Assembly: GCA_032622095.1 (NCBI GenBank)
Contig: CP136069.1
Location: forward strand, 63,660,819-63,724,818
DNA length: 64,000 nt
Origin: Siphonodentalium dalli
Lineage: Eukaryota > Mollusca > Scaphopoda > Gadilida > Siphonodentaliidae
Direction of reading: 5' to 3'
Part shown: piece by piece, positions 22,633 to 33,262 of the stretch
How positions within the stretch are numbered: the first letter of the stretch is position 1
Layout: each line of letters starts with the position of its first letter
The notes under the pieces: model-generated
The model's input: only the letters and a program-made list of their open reading frames with translations
The model's database searches: none
Told to the model about the DNA's origin: nothing
Position numbers and translations under genes: made by a program

Positions 22633-22718
22633 GGATTGACGGTAACATGGTGTGACATTTACATACTCATATCCTTAGGCTCACATCCGTCAATGTCACA
22701 CCATGTTACCGTCAATCC
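22633..22718. repeat. Perfect 27-bp stem hairpin
   Basis: GGATTGACGGTAACATGG through GACATT (22633-22659) is an exact reverse complement of 22692-22718, with a 32-base loop. It is too long to be chance. It could be a small MITE or a structured RNA element downstream of the proposed last exon; nothing distinguishes these. Confidence 0.85.
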
Positions 22719-23329
22719 GTTACCGTGACAATAACGTACATCATCATTATATCACGCAAGATTTCAGAGATCCTGAGTATCCAAATCGACGTTTCAGTGA
22801 TCATGCGTAGGTTTCTAAATCGACGTTTTTAGATCTTGGGTACCCTAATCAGGAAACACATGCGAGCTGGTAAGTTTGTTCATAAGAGTCATGAGGATAG
22901 TGACCTTTTCCGTTTTTTTTTATATTTCTATTATGTATCTTTCTTTATTACCAGGTCTGTGACATCCTGAATTCAACTATAGTATACATGTATCTTATTA
23001 ATCTTTTCTCTATATTTTCTGGAAATATGAAATATAACATCTCAATCAGCTAAGATTGAAAGGCGGGTTTCATAATTGTGGTCAAATTCAGTGAACCTGG
23101 GTGCCAAAATGTCAATGCTTGGCTACTTAGAAACCAACACCACACGTAGCTACACGTGCCAGAATGTATATGGATATGTACATGGATGGCCAACCAATAG
23201 GGTAGCATCAAACACCTACAGTTGAATTCATGATAGTGACCTTTACTTTCGTATTTATATTACTCTAGATGAACTGGTCAATTTCGCATGTTTATAGTAT
23301 AAATACTAATTATAGTTGTATGTCGTCTT
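22719..23329. other. No gene recognised
   Basis: AT-rich DNA with a short direct repeat (AATCGACGTTTCAGTGATC and AATCGACGTTTTTAGATC near 22780-22840). Nothing else can be assigned. Confidence 0.35.
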
Positions 23330-23780
23330 GGTTCCGCGTTGAACCAATTCGTTCTTTGTTTTGTTTTACGCTGAATCAATACTTGAAATAATGTGTCTGT
23401 CATTTGCAGAATGAGGTTCCCAGAGGGCTAGCATCACTAAATTCACCCTCTGTGAACCTCATTCCGCTTAGCCTTTCATCTTCTGGTAAGTATCTATAGT
23501 CTCAAATTAACATTGTTTTTAGTTACTTTTTCCCTTCTGTTCAGTTTCTATTTCCGTTAATTTGCAGAAGATAAAATGCATAATCCACGTGAACATACCA
23601 TCTTCAATTGGGGAACTTGAGGCTGGCCCTAGCGCAGTTGAGTCATCAGCAGATTGAGGTTCACAAACGCTAGATAGCATTACGGGATACTATCACTAAA
23701 TTCGCCCACTGGGGACCTCATTCTGTAAATGACAGACACACCATTCAAGTATTGTCTAGAAACAATTGGTTCTGAGTTAG
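23330..23780. mobile_element. Foldback (MITE-like) element
   Basis: Arms 23330-23465 and 23650-23780 are inverted imperfect copies: GAACCAATT, AATACTTGAA, GTGTCTGTCATTT(G/A)CAGAATGAGGT and the CACTAAATTC(A/G)CCC block. The core between them is about 180 bp and non-coding. Confidence 0.65.
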
Positions 23781-24127
23781 TGTTCTATATACGCCCATAT
23801 ATATATGTCTGCAGTGTAATACACTCTAAATATACAACGTTTCTGAGATCTTTGATAACTTAGTATTCTGTCGCAACATATATTATCAATCGGTTAGCCA
23901 TCAAAACAACACGGCCATTATCCGGTTTAACTTAAAGTTAGTGTCTTCAAACGACACCCGAATACGACACGCGTCAACGTTATATCCCTAAATGATATAG
24001 ATATTTTAATATTATGTGAATATTCCCTTTATCAACGTAAACCTGCGAACTTGACAAGTTGACCAATTTATCTATATTTATATTTATCTTTGCCTTTTCT
24101 AGATGTGTATTTATACATTACCCCATC

Positions 24128-25220
24128 ATGTCAGAGACGTGGTAAATGGTCCCCGTTCGGGGTGTCCACTTTCAAATATCCAACTACGGTTACTGCACCC
24201 TCTTCTCTGAAGCAGGCTAAAATTCCAATGCACGGTTAGACATTTCCAAAATTATTACCATTTCAGTCAAAAATAATTGACCGAAAGTAGTGTTCGGTCC
24301 CTCGTAAAAATAAATATTCGAATATTCGAATAATTATTTGACTATTCGAATATTCGAGAATAATTTCCGGGTAATTGTTTCCTGGTTTGTTATTAGTCTG
24401 AGGGTCTGTTAAAAGTAGTCTATTTTCCACTGACCATAAACGAATTAATATGACGTAACTGTAACATTCTGATTTGATTGGCGTCATAACGTCGATATAA
24501 TTTTATTGGCTAGGTGTAAACCAGATCGTGCTTGCATGTGGTCATAGGAAGCGGACCTATAAGGCATCGTTCTGTTTTGTTTGCGCGTTGTCATTTGTGT
24601 GTATAATATGGCGTCAAATTCGAAGAAATGAGATATATGGACTAACTTCACGTTAGATGACAAAAATAAAAAGGCTACAACAGGGCTGATCTCTACTGAA
24701 AAACGCAACCGGTTGAAGCCGCAGACTGTCCGAATGTTACACTTCTTGAACAAGAACCTTTACGCCATGCATGGGACATTGACTACTTGAACTTCATAAA
24801 CAGATAAACTCTTGCTATTAAGCCAAAAAAATAATTTTTTTCTATTTTGTTTGCGTATAGCATGTGCATGAATAAATATGCTATTTCATTAAATAATAAA
24901 TAGTTCCAAAACATGTTATCTATATAATTTTATAATTTATCTAAATATTCGAATACTATTCGAATATTCGCTCGTTATTCGAACCGAATATTCGAATACC
25001 GAAATCCGTCGAATACCGAACACTAACCGAAAGTAAGTAAATGTTGGACTGTTGGTCTAAACAATAATAGTTACACTAAATACTGGTTGGAATATCAAAC
25101 TATCAGAATAAATCCAACACACTTTTGCTCTAAAATTTCCAAATAATGTTATTTTAGGCAATAAATTTGCAACTGTTGAAAATATTGGCCAAAGTTTCCC
25201 ACAACCCCTGTCCCTGTGTA
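24128..25220. repeat. Older TTCCAA-rich repeat split by a hAT insertion
   Basis: Sequence on both sides of the hAT element (24128-24287 and 25026-25220) has the same TTGGA/TTTCCAA-rich character as 19.3-20.0 and 21.6-22.0 kb, beginning near GACGTGG and ending near CCCCTGTCCCTG. The hAT element sits inside it. Identity to the other copies is weak by eye. Confidence 0.35.
24288..25025. mobile_element. hAT-superfamily element, 738 bp, with 8-bp target duplication
   Basis: It is flanked by identical 8-bp ACCGAAAG at 24280-24287 and 25026-25033. The termini are TAGTGTTCGGT (left) and its inverse ACCGAACACTA (right), the classic hAT TIR form. Both subterminal regions are packed with ATTCGAATA palindromic words, as is usual for hAT transposase-binding regions. 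At 24608 a plus-strand reading gives ATG, a stop after seven codons, then DIWTNFTLDDKNKKAT, which resembles the start of a BED zinc finger of hAT transposases but has lost the downstream cysteines. The element is thus a deletion derivative and cannot move alone. Confidence 0.88.
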
Positions 25221-26057
25221 TCTCAAATGCTACTCAGACTGATCCATTCATTTCAGTATGCTTTCAAGACTTATCTTTCGTATGTGACGCGACCTTCAAC
25301 TCTTTTATCGCGCGTAATTTGTTTGATGTACGTGTAGATACGACAAATTAAAGATCCACAGTCCGATTTCACACCAAATTAGTCAAAATAAAAAAAGAGT
25401 TAATTTTCAGCTTACTAGCCAAAATAAAAACGAAAAATACTTGCAATCATCATCATTTCCATGGCAGAAGCATCGCAAAAATAAACAAAGGAGTTAGATG
25501 AGTAAAAAGGGTTATAATTTGGAACGCTCTTATTGACCACATTAGGTTGACGGAAGTATTGACGCTCTTTATAAGAGATGGTCGTTGCAATTTTTGCTAG
25601 GCTGACGCAAATTCAAAACTTGTTAAATCTTCATATTTTGAAAGTCGTTATCTTGTCATAAAACCTTCAATTAATGGACGCATTGGTCAGATCTAATTAT
25701 TATCTGTAAAAGAAACGTATACAGATGGTGGTTTCATGCATGGTGACAAATATGACAGGAAATCTTTATTATATTTCAGTGTTATTTCATCGTTAATGCA
25801 TATGTTGTTTCGATCCATAAAAAATTAACGAACATTCTACTATGATACTATGCAATATATTATGTGAAAATTCATGAATTCCATGCAGATGTGATTATGT
25901 AGCTTTCTAATTATATGATTGACATGTAATTGTTGTTTTAATTCCAGTCAGGGTGAACCCAGATTAGAGAGGCTTCGCAAAATTCACGGATATAGTCATC
26001 CAATTATGCGCATTTTCTAACTGCAACAGTGATGTCATAACCGCTACAAAGGATATG
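25221..26057. other. No gene recognised
   Basis: AT-rich DNA with no supported exon, repeat or element that I can name. Confidence 0.35.
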
Positions 26058-26158
26058 GTATCAATTTCTTCGATTTGTACCAAAAACTTCCTTTTAAGAT
26101 ACAGACATTCAGTCAACGATGTTTTTTTTATCATACCACCATCACTTATCAAGCCTCG
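26058..26158 (-). repeat. Dispersed repeat copy with open minus-strand frame
   Basis: Inverted mate of 5175-5285. The minus-strand frame 25964-26152 is open for 62 codons. The peptide is not recognisable; it may be a remnant of a transposon ORF. Confidence 0.5.
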
Positions 26159-26984
26159 GCCAACTATAGCCTCAATTGACCGATTGAATTGAAGACGTAT
26201 ACGCGTTGTGCTTAAATACCTACTTAATTTTCGAATGCACCGATCATATTATATAATACATATTCCATATTATGCATGTATACAATTTTAAAGAGGAAGC
26301 TCCAACACACTGTATTATCAACTTATCCGGTCGAATAATCTGTGAACATGTACTTTTTGTCAAGGTATCGACGTATGTTCTGTGCATAATTTCGATTTGG
26401 TATTGACAGTCTATTATTCTCAATGGAAGGGGGATAACTCTATCTCTTAGTTGTGAATTATGATGCATTCTGGGTTAAATAACTGGGGAAGTCTTGGGGT
26501 GAATCTGAGAATCTCTACAACTTGGCGGACACTCCAAGGCCACATATGTTGCTATATATATATTTCGTTCTTCTTCCAAATGGAATAGAATATGGAATAT
26601 GTTGCGCATAATGTGATCTGGACATTCGAAAATTAAGTGGGCCTTTAATTTGGTAGATCTTCAAAGCGAAAATATCACAGCGCATGATTATCCGTGCTTA
26701 TGCATTGCCGTATTCAACTAACTAATTGTTTATTGGATAACAAATAAAACATACACATGTGTAATATAAATGAATACATGTTATAAATCAGTGTTATCCG
26801 GGCGATGCCATGGCCTCCCGGGTCGCCTTCCAAGCATCGCCCAGGCCAATAACCACCGAATTGTCAAACCCAGCCCGAGTCCCTGCACATATTCATATAG
26901 TCCTCTTTGTTTACTATGTTAATATTAAGTAGGATTTGTGTTGGTGAATAGATGTGTGGATGTAATTTTTTTGTTTTTATTGAA
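26159..26984. other. No gene recognised
   Basis: AT-rich, with a GC-rich patch (about 26790-26880) containing repeated GGGCGATGCC/GCATCGCCC words in inverted orientation. No coding support. Confidence 0.35.
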
Positions 26985-27111
26985 GAATGATGGATCAATT
27001 ATTATACTGTATGGTCATTGATAGAACAAAATGTAGTTTTTTTTACAAAAGATTGATCGCAGAAAATAAAGACATCACCCCGGATTTTTTCTTCTCATAT
27101 ATACAGCCCGG

Positions 27112-27349
27112 TCACTTCATCGCGATATTCATCATCGCTATATTCCTCGTCATCACCATCGTCCTTCTCCTTATCTTCTTCCTCATCCCATCATCTTCAT
27201 CGCCACCGTCATTGCCACATCGTCGTCGCCTGGCGACTATAATCGACATCATCATAAGCATAATCACTAACATCGTCGTCGCCGTCGTCCTCGTCGTCGT
27301 CCTCGTCCTCGTCATCATCGTCGTCACCATTCTCTGTTCATCTTCGTGA
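27112..27349. repeat. ATC/GTC-rich microsatellite
   Basis: An imperfect trinucleotide tract of CATCATCGTCGTC type. The matching position in the right arm (about 43930-43985) is a much shorter ATGATG tract, so the tract has expanded on one side. Long open frames on both strands here are repeat artefacts. Confidence 0.85.
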
Positions 27350-27587
27350 TCATTTCGGCCAATTTGGCCGGTTACTTCATGTGACTTTTTCATCTGACGT
27401 GTGTGTCGGATAATTGATCTGGAGGATTTATGTAAATGTTAGCCCAAACTACATTTCCAAGTAACGATGGTTTTGTTGTTTATTTTGAGGAATAATACCG
27501 CGTCAGATGAATTCAGCCCAAATATGTTAACAGTTGTCGTGTCAAACAGTAGGTTAGCGTTATTTAGTATTTGTGGATGTCCTTTAA

Positions 27588-27970
27588 CAGAAGAATAGGC
27601 GTCTCGTTCGCCCCACTTCTAAAAATAGAATCTTTGGGGTCTAAAATTGGTTGTACTAAAATATTCCCAAAATATCAAAAACCCAAAAATTATTTTTCCA
27701 AAAACAAATTTCAAAACTTCCAAAATTTATTTTTTCCAAAAAATTTCAAAACTTCCAAAAAATTTCAAAACCCCAAAATTTCAAAAGAACAAATTTCAAA
27801 ACCCTCAAAATTATTTCTCTAAAAAAAAAAGATTAAATAAAAAATTTATAACGGGTTTTCGGTTTCTGATAATCTCGATATTAAAATGTCGAATGTTAAA
27901 TTATTTGCGCGTAATATCTTTCGTTATTTTTTTTGTTCAAATATATTTCATGAATTTATTAATCGATGTT
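27588..27970. repeat. Left terminal region: TIR, S block and A-rich TTTCAAAA repeats
   Basis: The terminal inverted repeat is followed by block S (27619-27668: CTAAAAATAGAATCTTTGGG to ATATTCCC) and then A-rich units of AAAATTTCAAAACTTCC type to about 27830. Block S is found three more times: 31926-31974, and inverted at 32603-32651 and 36920-36969. Confidence 0.85.
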
Positions 27971-28548
27971 TAGAAATAGCTTTATTGGACATTGTGACCA
28001 TCGATATGAATGCATACATTCCAGTGTTTTATCGGACGCAGTTCATATAATTGTCATACCTGAAAATAGACACCATTACTTTTACATAAATAATAAAGAG
28101 CGTTTATTCTTTACACTCTCTCTATCCTATATGACAGGTGTGTATTATCGTGAATTATTGGAAGTATTGAGATGTACTATGTTGAATCACTAACGGTCGA
28201 AAATTGTAATGTGAAATTACAACCCTCCAGAATGAATTGTCATATTCGCTGTACACGCAATCACACACGCGACATTGGTGGTAACAATGTGTCTTTCACA
28301 CCTTTGCTTTACCAAATGAATTATATTATTTCCCCGTTCACAGTTATATGCTATTCAGAAAACATATCGATTTAATGTCTGAACAAACGGGTTAGTATCA
28401 ATTAAGGTTGATAAACTGTGTCATTCACACGATAATTAGTTAGCCAAAACATGCGTCCAGGACACTCAATTATAGAAATTGCTTTGATGACATTGTTATA
28501 ACAACATTACGTAATAACCACTTATCGCCCCACATTCATACTTACGCT

Positions 28549-30619
28549 TTGGACATTTTATCAGTTTATCACGTGATCACTAAATGTGGCAATCGGGTAT
28601 CCTCCGATGCCTGCAATATATTATTTATAATAATTGGACTCATTGATCTCACGTGAATAATACTCTTAGTTGTTCCAATAAAATAGTTATCAAATTCGAT
28701 CACCAATAGATTTGACTGTGGAATGTAATGACCTTTAACTTATTTATCGATCTAAAGGGACACTCATTATGAATGAAGGTTAACAATACAAGCGCACGAA
28801 TGAAGAGCGTTAAACATATACGAAATTACTACACGAATGAATTGAACCTTGAAATTTATATTTCACATCTTACCAACAACAGCTACAGACATAATCATAG
28901 GATTATACTGTCTTGCATGTACACACGCTATGACATCATTAAAGGTGGACAATCCACTCACGGTGTGACAACAGATACGGACATAGGCATAGTGTTATAC
29001 AGTCTTCTATGTACCCACACTATGACACCATTAACGTACATTGGATGTTAGGTATATGACTCTTGAGTATGCACCAATCAATGAGCAAATGAGCAAAAAA
29101 CTGAGCAAATGAGCAAAAAATGAGCAAATGAGCAAGAAAATGAGCAAATGAGCAAGAAAATGAGCAAATGAGCAATAAAAATGAGCAAATGAGCATAAAA
29201 ATGAGCAAATGAGCAAGAAAATGAGCAAATGAGCAAGAAAATGAGCAAATGAGCAATAAAAATGAGCAAATGAGCAAAAAAATGAGCAAATGAGCAATAA
29301 AAATGAGCAAATGAGCAAAAAAATGATAAATGAGCAAGAAAATGAGCAAATGAGCAATAAAAATGAGCAAATGAGCAAATAAATGAGCAAATGAGCAAAA
29401 AAATGAGCAATAAAATGAGCAAATGATCAATAAAAATGAGCAAATGAGCAAAAAAATGGGGCATACCTGTATGTAGGCCTATCAGTGGATGAATAGTCTG
29501 CCGGAGAAGTACTGTGTAGACAGGTCTTGACGGTAAGAGAGTCAGACGAGAAGTGAAGGCTTGGCTATTAAAACATAGTAATGCGATAGCGAACATCAAA
29601 CGAGTCTGCACACGCATATCTGTCAAAAGGATACAATAGCAGTCATTGGTCAATTTATCCCCGGTGTCAGCTCAGTACCCAATCGGGACGAAGCCGAAGG
29701 TCAACTCATTTTGTTTGCTCATTATAGTACGTCACTTGGACATTTTATCAGTTTATCACGTGATCACTAAATGTGGCAATCGGGTATCCACCGATGCCTG
29801 CAATTTATTATTTATAATAATTGGACTCATTGATCTCACGTAAATAATACTCTTAGTTGTTCCAATAAAATAGTTATCAAATTCGATCACCAATAGATTT
29901 GACTGTGGAATATAATGACCTTTAACTTATTTATCGATCTATGTTAGAACATGGTCTTAACAAAAAACTTGACCATAACAAAAATTACCTTACATTTATG
30001 CATGAATCTAATTAGACCATACGTAAATATTGTCAGCTTATCGTCTGATGAGCAAATCCGATGTTTATCAAAAATAGGACAACTTCCAGTTGGTAATTAC
30101 TCTTACGAATGAAGAGCGTTGAACATATACGAAATTACTACACGAATGAACTGAAATTTATATTTTCACACCTTACCAACAACAGATACAGACATAGTCA
30201 TAGTGTTATACTATCTTACATGTACCCATGCTATGACATCATTCGAAGGGGCAATACACTCAAGGAGTTAAAGTGACACGAAACAAGGGACGTGATGTAA
30301 TATTGGTGTTTGAATCTTAAAGGAACACAAGACACTCTAAAGGGACACTCATTATGAATGAATGTTAACAATACAAGCGCACGAATGAAGAGCGTTGAAC
30401 ATATACAAAATTACTACACGAATGAATTGAACCTTGAAATTTATATTTCACATCTTACCAACAACAGCTACAGGCATTATCATAGGGTTATACTGTCTTG
30501 CATATACACACGCTATGACATCATTAAAGGCGGACAATCCACTCACGGTGTGACAACAGATACAGACATAGGCATAGTGTTATACAGTCTTCTATGTACC
30601 AATGCTATGACATAATTAA
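28549..30619. repeat. Internal direct repeats of the left arm
   Basis: 28549-28753 repeats at 29736-29940 (TTGGACATTTTATCAGTTTATCACGTG onward), and 28751-29034 repeats at 30336-30619 (CTAAAGGGACACTCATTATG onward), with a further partial copy at about 30105-30260. The same arrangement is mirrored in the right arm (33958-36028). Short open frames here recur with the repeats, have no domain, and are not called as genes. Confidence 0.85.
29078..29455. repeat. GAGCAAAT minisatellite, left arm
   Basis: Tandem ATGAGCAAATGAGCAA(A/T/G)AAA units, about 17-20 bp. The mirror array at 35121-35508 has a different order of unit variants, so the two arrays have evolved separately since the palindrome formed. 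The long Leu/Ile/Cys/Ser-rich open frames on the minus strand are repeat artefacts. Confidence 0.92.
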
Positions 30620-30758
30620 AGGGGGATAATACACGCACGGTGTGGAATGTTAAAGTGACACGCGGTAAGGGACGTGATGTAATATTGGTGAAACCCCCTC
30701 TCCACTTATAGATATATAACGAAGACGAGAATAACATGTTGATGAAGTTTATTGAAAT

Positions 30759-31328
30759 TTAATCATTGTCTGAATCTTCGACCGTTAGATTTACTTCTAA
30801 GAGTTTCTTGAATTTTCTCATCGCTTCATCTGCAGCCCATTCATTATTATATCCGTGTTTGGTCAGTTTGACCATTTTCTTCATGATCATGGTATGTATG
30901 CGTGATGTTTTCAATCGATACTGGTATTCTATTAATCGTCTATAACTTTTGAGAAACAGAGCAAACTCTGTGTCGATGGTATCCTCTTTTCCCGACATGC
31001 TCTCATCTCCCGAAATGCTCTCTTCTTCTTTCACATCATTGGTGACGCGTTTCATCATACTTTTGAATGTGTCCATCTCGTTGACACATCGCGCAGCTTT
31101 CTTAAGACCGAATACCGTTCTACTACCGACGCCATTACCATCTTCTGAATCTGATAGCGTTCCACGTTCATCTTCATCTGAATCTAGAACCGCTTCGTCA
31201 GATTCATCGGTATCTTCTCCGAAGAGAGTTGGTTTTGTCTCGGACATAACTCCGTGTTTAATCTGTTTATGTCTTTGTAGATTGTAGTTCGTCGATAAAA
31301 TAATGCCACATAAATCACACCCGTGCAT
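30759..31328 (-). CDS. C2H2-finger acidic protein of the palindromic element (left copy, intact)
   Basis: 189 codons. The N-terminus has one C2H2 zinc finger (Cys4-x2-Cys7, His about 20 and His about 25, with the usual LQRH spacing). It is followed by a strongly acidic Asp/Glu/Ser stretch (about residues 37-65), a second acidic-Ser stretch (about 100-120), and a basic C-terminal half with a helical, Lys/Arg-rich character. This is a nucleic-acid-binding architecture of unknown function. Its start overlaps the end of the 64-aa ORF (31315-31509) by 14 bases. The order 107 aa, 64 aa, 189 aa on one strand, with 7-base and negative spacing, resembles compact viral or Polinton-like gene blocks more than host genes. 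Similar finger-plus-tail proteins occur in some Maverick/adintovirus-type elements; that relation is a guess from layout. The mirror copy has a nonsense mutation. Confidence 0.7.
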   Translation of the reverse strand: MHGCDLCGIILSTNYNLQRHKQIKHGVMSETKPTLFGEDTDESDEAVLDSDEDERGTLSDSEDGNGVGSRTVFGLKKAARCVNEMDTFKSMMKRVTNDVKEEESISGDESMSGKEDTIDTEFALFLKSYRRLIEYQYRLKTSRIHTMIMKKMVKLTKHGYNNEWAADEAMRKFKKLLEVNLTVEDSDND

Positions 31329-31509
31329 TATCGCGAATTATTGGAAGAACCATCACTCTTATAAGTAGCGATAAAAATAGAGAATAAGGTGTGGTATACA
31401 ACCGTCGCTCTAAGAGTACGTTCGTCCCGGGGCTAGGGTATAGATATTTGACCGCCGGTGATTCAATTAATGCCAATTTATCAGTATGGTACTCTATGTA
31501 TTCATTCAT
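31315..31509 (-). CDS. 64-aa ORF of the palindromic element (left copy)
   Basis: Start ATG at 31509, 7 bases after the stop of the 107-aa ORF; it ends inside the start of the 189-aa ORF. Not recognised. The N-terminal half is mixed polar (Tyr, Glu, Pro); the C-terminal part has a hydrophobic run (about residues 40-57: Leu, Phe, Ile, Val) that could be a membrane segment. The amino-acid sequence is identical in the mirror copy at 33068-33262 despite a synonymous CTA/CTC difference, weakly supporting coding. It might be a truncated piece of a larger ancestral protein. Confidence 0.5.
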   Translation of the reverse strand: MNEYIEYHTDKLALIESPAVKYLYPSPGTNVLLERRLYTTPYSLFLSLLIRVMVLPIIRDNARV

Positions 31510-31516
31510 GATTTGG

Positions 31517-31840
31517 CTAATCGTATGACACTGGTCTTTTCATTTTCTTCTTATTATTAGACAAACCTCCATCAGACACTCTCTTGTTGGTTTGTTTGGA
31601 CGCTTTACGTGTGTTTGTCAACTTATTTGCTGCAACTTCAGCCTTAGCCATTTCAATCGCTTGAGCGATGGGTGTCACCACGTTAATAAGTGGTTTTAGA
31701 ACGTCTTCTTCACTATCACTATTTTTAGTTCTGTCAATAAAGTATCGACCCTGATTATCTGGTATTAACTTCCCATCAACCATATCTCTGAAATGTTTTC
31801 TCCACATTTCAAGATCTGCTGGAATATACGGGATCGACAT
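31517..31840 (-). CDS. 107-aa basic-tailed protein of the palindromic element (left copy)
   Basis: Starts MSIPYIPADLEMWRKHFRDM, with an aromatic and charged N-terminal domain. A short acidic segment follows (about 43-48), then an Ala/Glu/Lys helix (about 55-75) and a Lys/Arg/Asn-rich tail (from about 76) that looks nucleic-acid binding or nuclear-localising. Not recognised as a named domain; short proteins with a similar W-x2-HF-x-DM opening and a basic tail occur in virus-like DNA transposons, which is from memory and unconfirmed. The mirror copy at 32737-33060 encodes the identical peptide. It is the first of three closely packed ORFs reading away from the palindrome centre. Confidence 0.65.
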   Translation of the reverse strand: MSIPYIPADLEMWRKHFRDMVDGKLIPDNQGRYFIDRTKNSDSEEDVLKPLINVVTPIAQAIEMAKAEVAANKLTNTRKASKQTNKRVSDGGLSNNKKKMKRPVSYD

Positions 31841-31974
31841 GTTTCTTCAAAATGTACAAGTCACTCTTTTTTCTGCATTTTATTTTAGAAAGTTTATCGC
31901 CTCTTATAAAAATCGATTATTGCATCTAAAAATAGAATCTTTGGGTCTAAAATTGGTTGTACTAAAATATTCCC

Positions 31975-32210
31975 AAAAACCCAAAACTTCAAAAATTTCA
32001 AAAAACTTCAAAAATTTCAAAAAACTTCAAAAATTTCAAAAACTTCAAAAATTTCAAAAATTTCATAAACTTCAAAAAACTTCAAAAATTTCAAAAACTT
32101 CAAAAATAAGACCCCGCCGGCGGCGGACCCCGGCGGCGGCGGACCCCGGCGGCGGCGGCACCGCCGGCGGCGCCAGTTGTTGTTGTTGTTGTTGTTGTTG
32201 TTGGTGGTGG

Positions 32211-32246
<36 letters not shown>

Positions 32247-32362
32247 GGCGGCGGCGGCGGCGGCATTGCAGTATTATACTGCGGGGTCCGCCGGCGGCGG
32301 ACCCCGGCGGCGGCGGCGGCGCGGCCGCCGCAGTAAAATACCGCAATGCCGTCGCTGCCGCC

Positions 32363-32401
<39 letters not shown>

Positions 32402-32606
32402 CCAACAACAACAACAACAACAACAACAACAACTGGCGCCGCCGGCGGTGCCGCCGCCGGCGGGGTCTTATTTTTGAAGTTTTTGAAATTTTTGAAGTTT
32501 TTTGAAGTTTTTGAAATTTTTGAAATTTTTGAAGTTTTTGAAATTTTTGAAGTTTTTTGAAATTTTTGAAGTTTTTTGAAATTTTTGAAGTTTTGGGTTT
32601 TTGGGA
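31975..32606. repeat. Palindrome centre: 18-bp repeats, GC-rich and GTT/AAC tracts
   Basis: From outside to the axis: AAAAACTTCAAAAATTTC units (31975-32106), CCGGCGGCGGACCC GC-rich repeats (32110-32175), (GTT)n (32176-32246), GGC repeats, and the near-palindrome GCATTGCAGTATTATACTGC. The same order is inverted on the other side to 32602. The innermost 32282-32330 is itself GC-rich. The axis is offset by about 17 bases here because tract lengths differ between the sides. Long open frames of Leu, Asn, Gln, Thr, Gly or Phe/Glu repeats are artefacts. Confidence 0.9.
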
Positions 32607-32736
32607 ATATTTTAGTACAACCAATTTTAGACCCAAAGATTCTATTTTTAGATGCAATAATCGATTTTTATAAGAGGCGATAAACTTTCTAAAATAAAAT
32701 GCAGAAAAAAGAGTGACTTGTACATTTTGAAGAAAC

Positions 32737-33060
32737 ATGTCGATCCCGTATATTCCAGCAGATCTTGAAATGTGGAGAAAACATTTCAGAGATATGGTTG
32801 ATGGGAAGTTAATACCAGATAATCAGGGTCGATACTTTATTGACAGAACTAAAAATAGTGATAGTGAAGAAGACGTTCTAAAACCACTTATTAACGTGGT
32901 GACACCCATCGCTCAAGCGATTGAAATGGCTAAGGCTGAAGTTGCAGCAAATAAGTTGACAAACACACGTAAAGCGTCCAAACAAACCAACAAGAGAGTG
33001 TCTGATGGAGGTTTGTCTAATAATAAGAAGAAAATGAAAAGACCAGTGTCATACGATTAG
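32737..33060 (+). CDS. 107-aa basic-tailed protein (right copy)
   Basis: Mirror of 31517-31840 with identical translation. Divergently arranged around the palindrome centre, so both cassettes are read outward from about 32289. Family unknown; see the left copy for the description. Confidence 0.65.
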   Translation: MSIPYIPADLEMWRKHFRDMVDGKLIPDNQGRYFIDRTKNSDSEEDVLKPLINVVTPIAQAIEMAKAEVAANKLTNTRKASKQTNKRVSDGGLSNNKKKMKRPVSYD

Positions 33061-33067
33061 CCAAATC

Positions 33068-33262
33068 ATGAATGAATACATAGAGTACCATACTGATAAA
33101 TTGGCATTAATTGAATCACCGGCGGTCAAATATCTATACCCTAGCCCCGGGACGAACGTACTCTTAGAGCGACGGTTGTATACCACACCTTATTCTCTCT
33201 TTTTATCGCTACTTATAAGAGTGATGGTTCTTCCAATAATTCGCGATAATGCACGGGTGTGA
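33068..33262 (+). CDS. 64-aa ORF (right copy)
   Basis: Mirror of 31315-31509. Seven bases separate it from the upstream 107-aa stop, and it overlaps the next ORF by 14 bases. Same peptide as the left copy. Function unknown. Confidence 0.5.
   Translation: MNEYIEYHTDKLALIESPAVKYLYPSPGTNVLLERRLYTTPYSLFLSLLIRVMVLPIIRDNARV

Noticed and set aside
27112-27393. Open frames of 120 and 93 codons on opposite strands
   Set aside because: They arise from a CATCGTCGTC-type microsatellite that is absent from the matching palindrome arm.
29020-29653. Open frames of 119-209 codons made of Cys-Ser-Phe-Ala-His-Leu-Leu-Ile repeats (both arms)
   Set aside because: They follow the GAGCAAAT minisatellite in three frames at once, which is a repeat artefact rather than selection on a protein.
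32017-32738. Long open frames rich in Asn, Gln, Leu, Gly or Phe-Glu repeats around the palindrome centre
   Set aside because: They are read-through of GTT/AAC, GGC and TTTGAA tandem repeats in all frames; no non-repetitive protein sequence is present.
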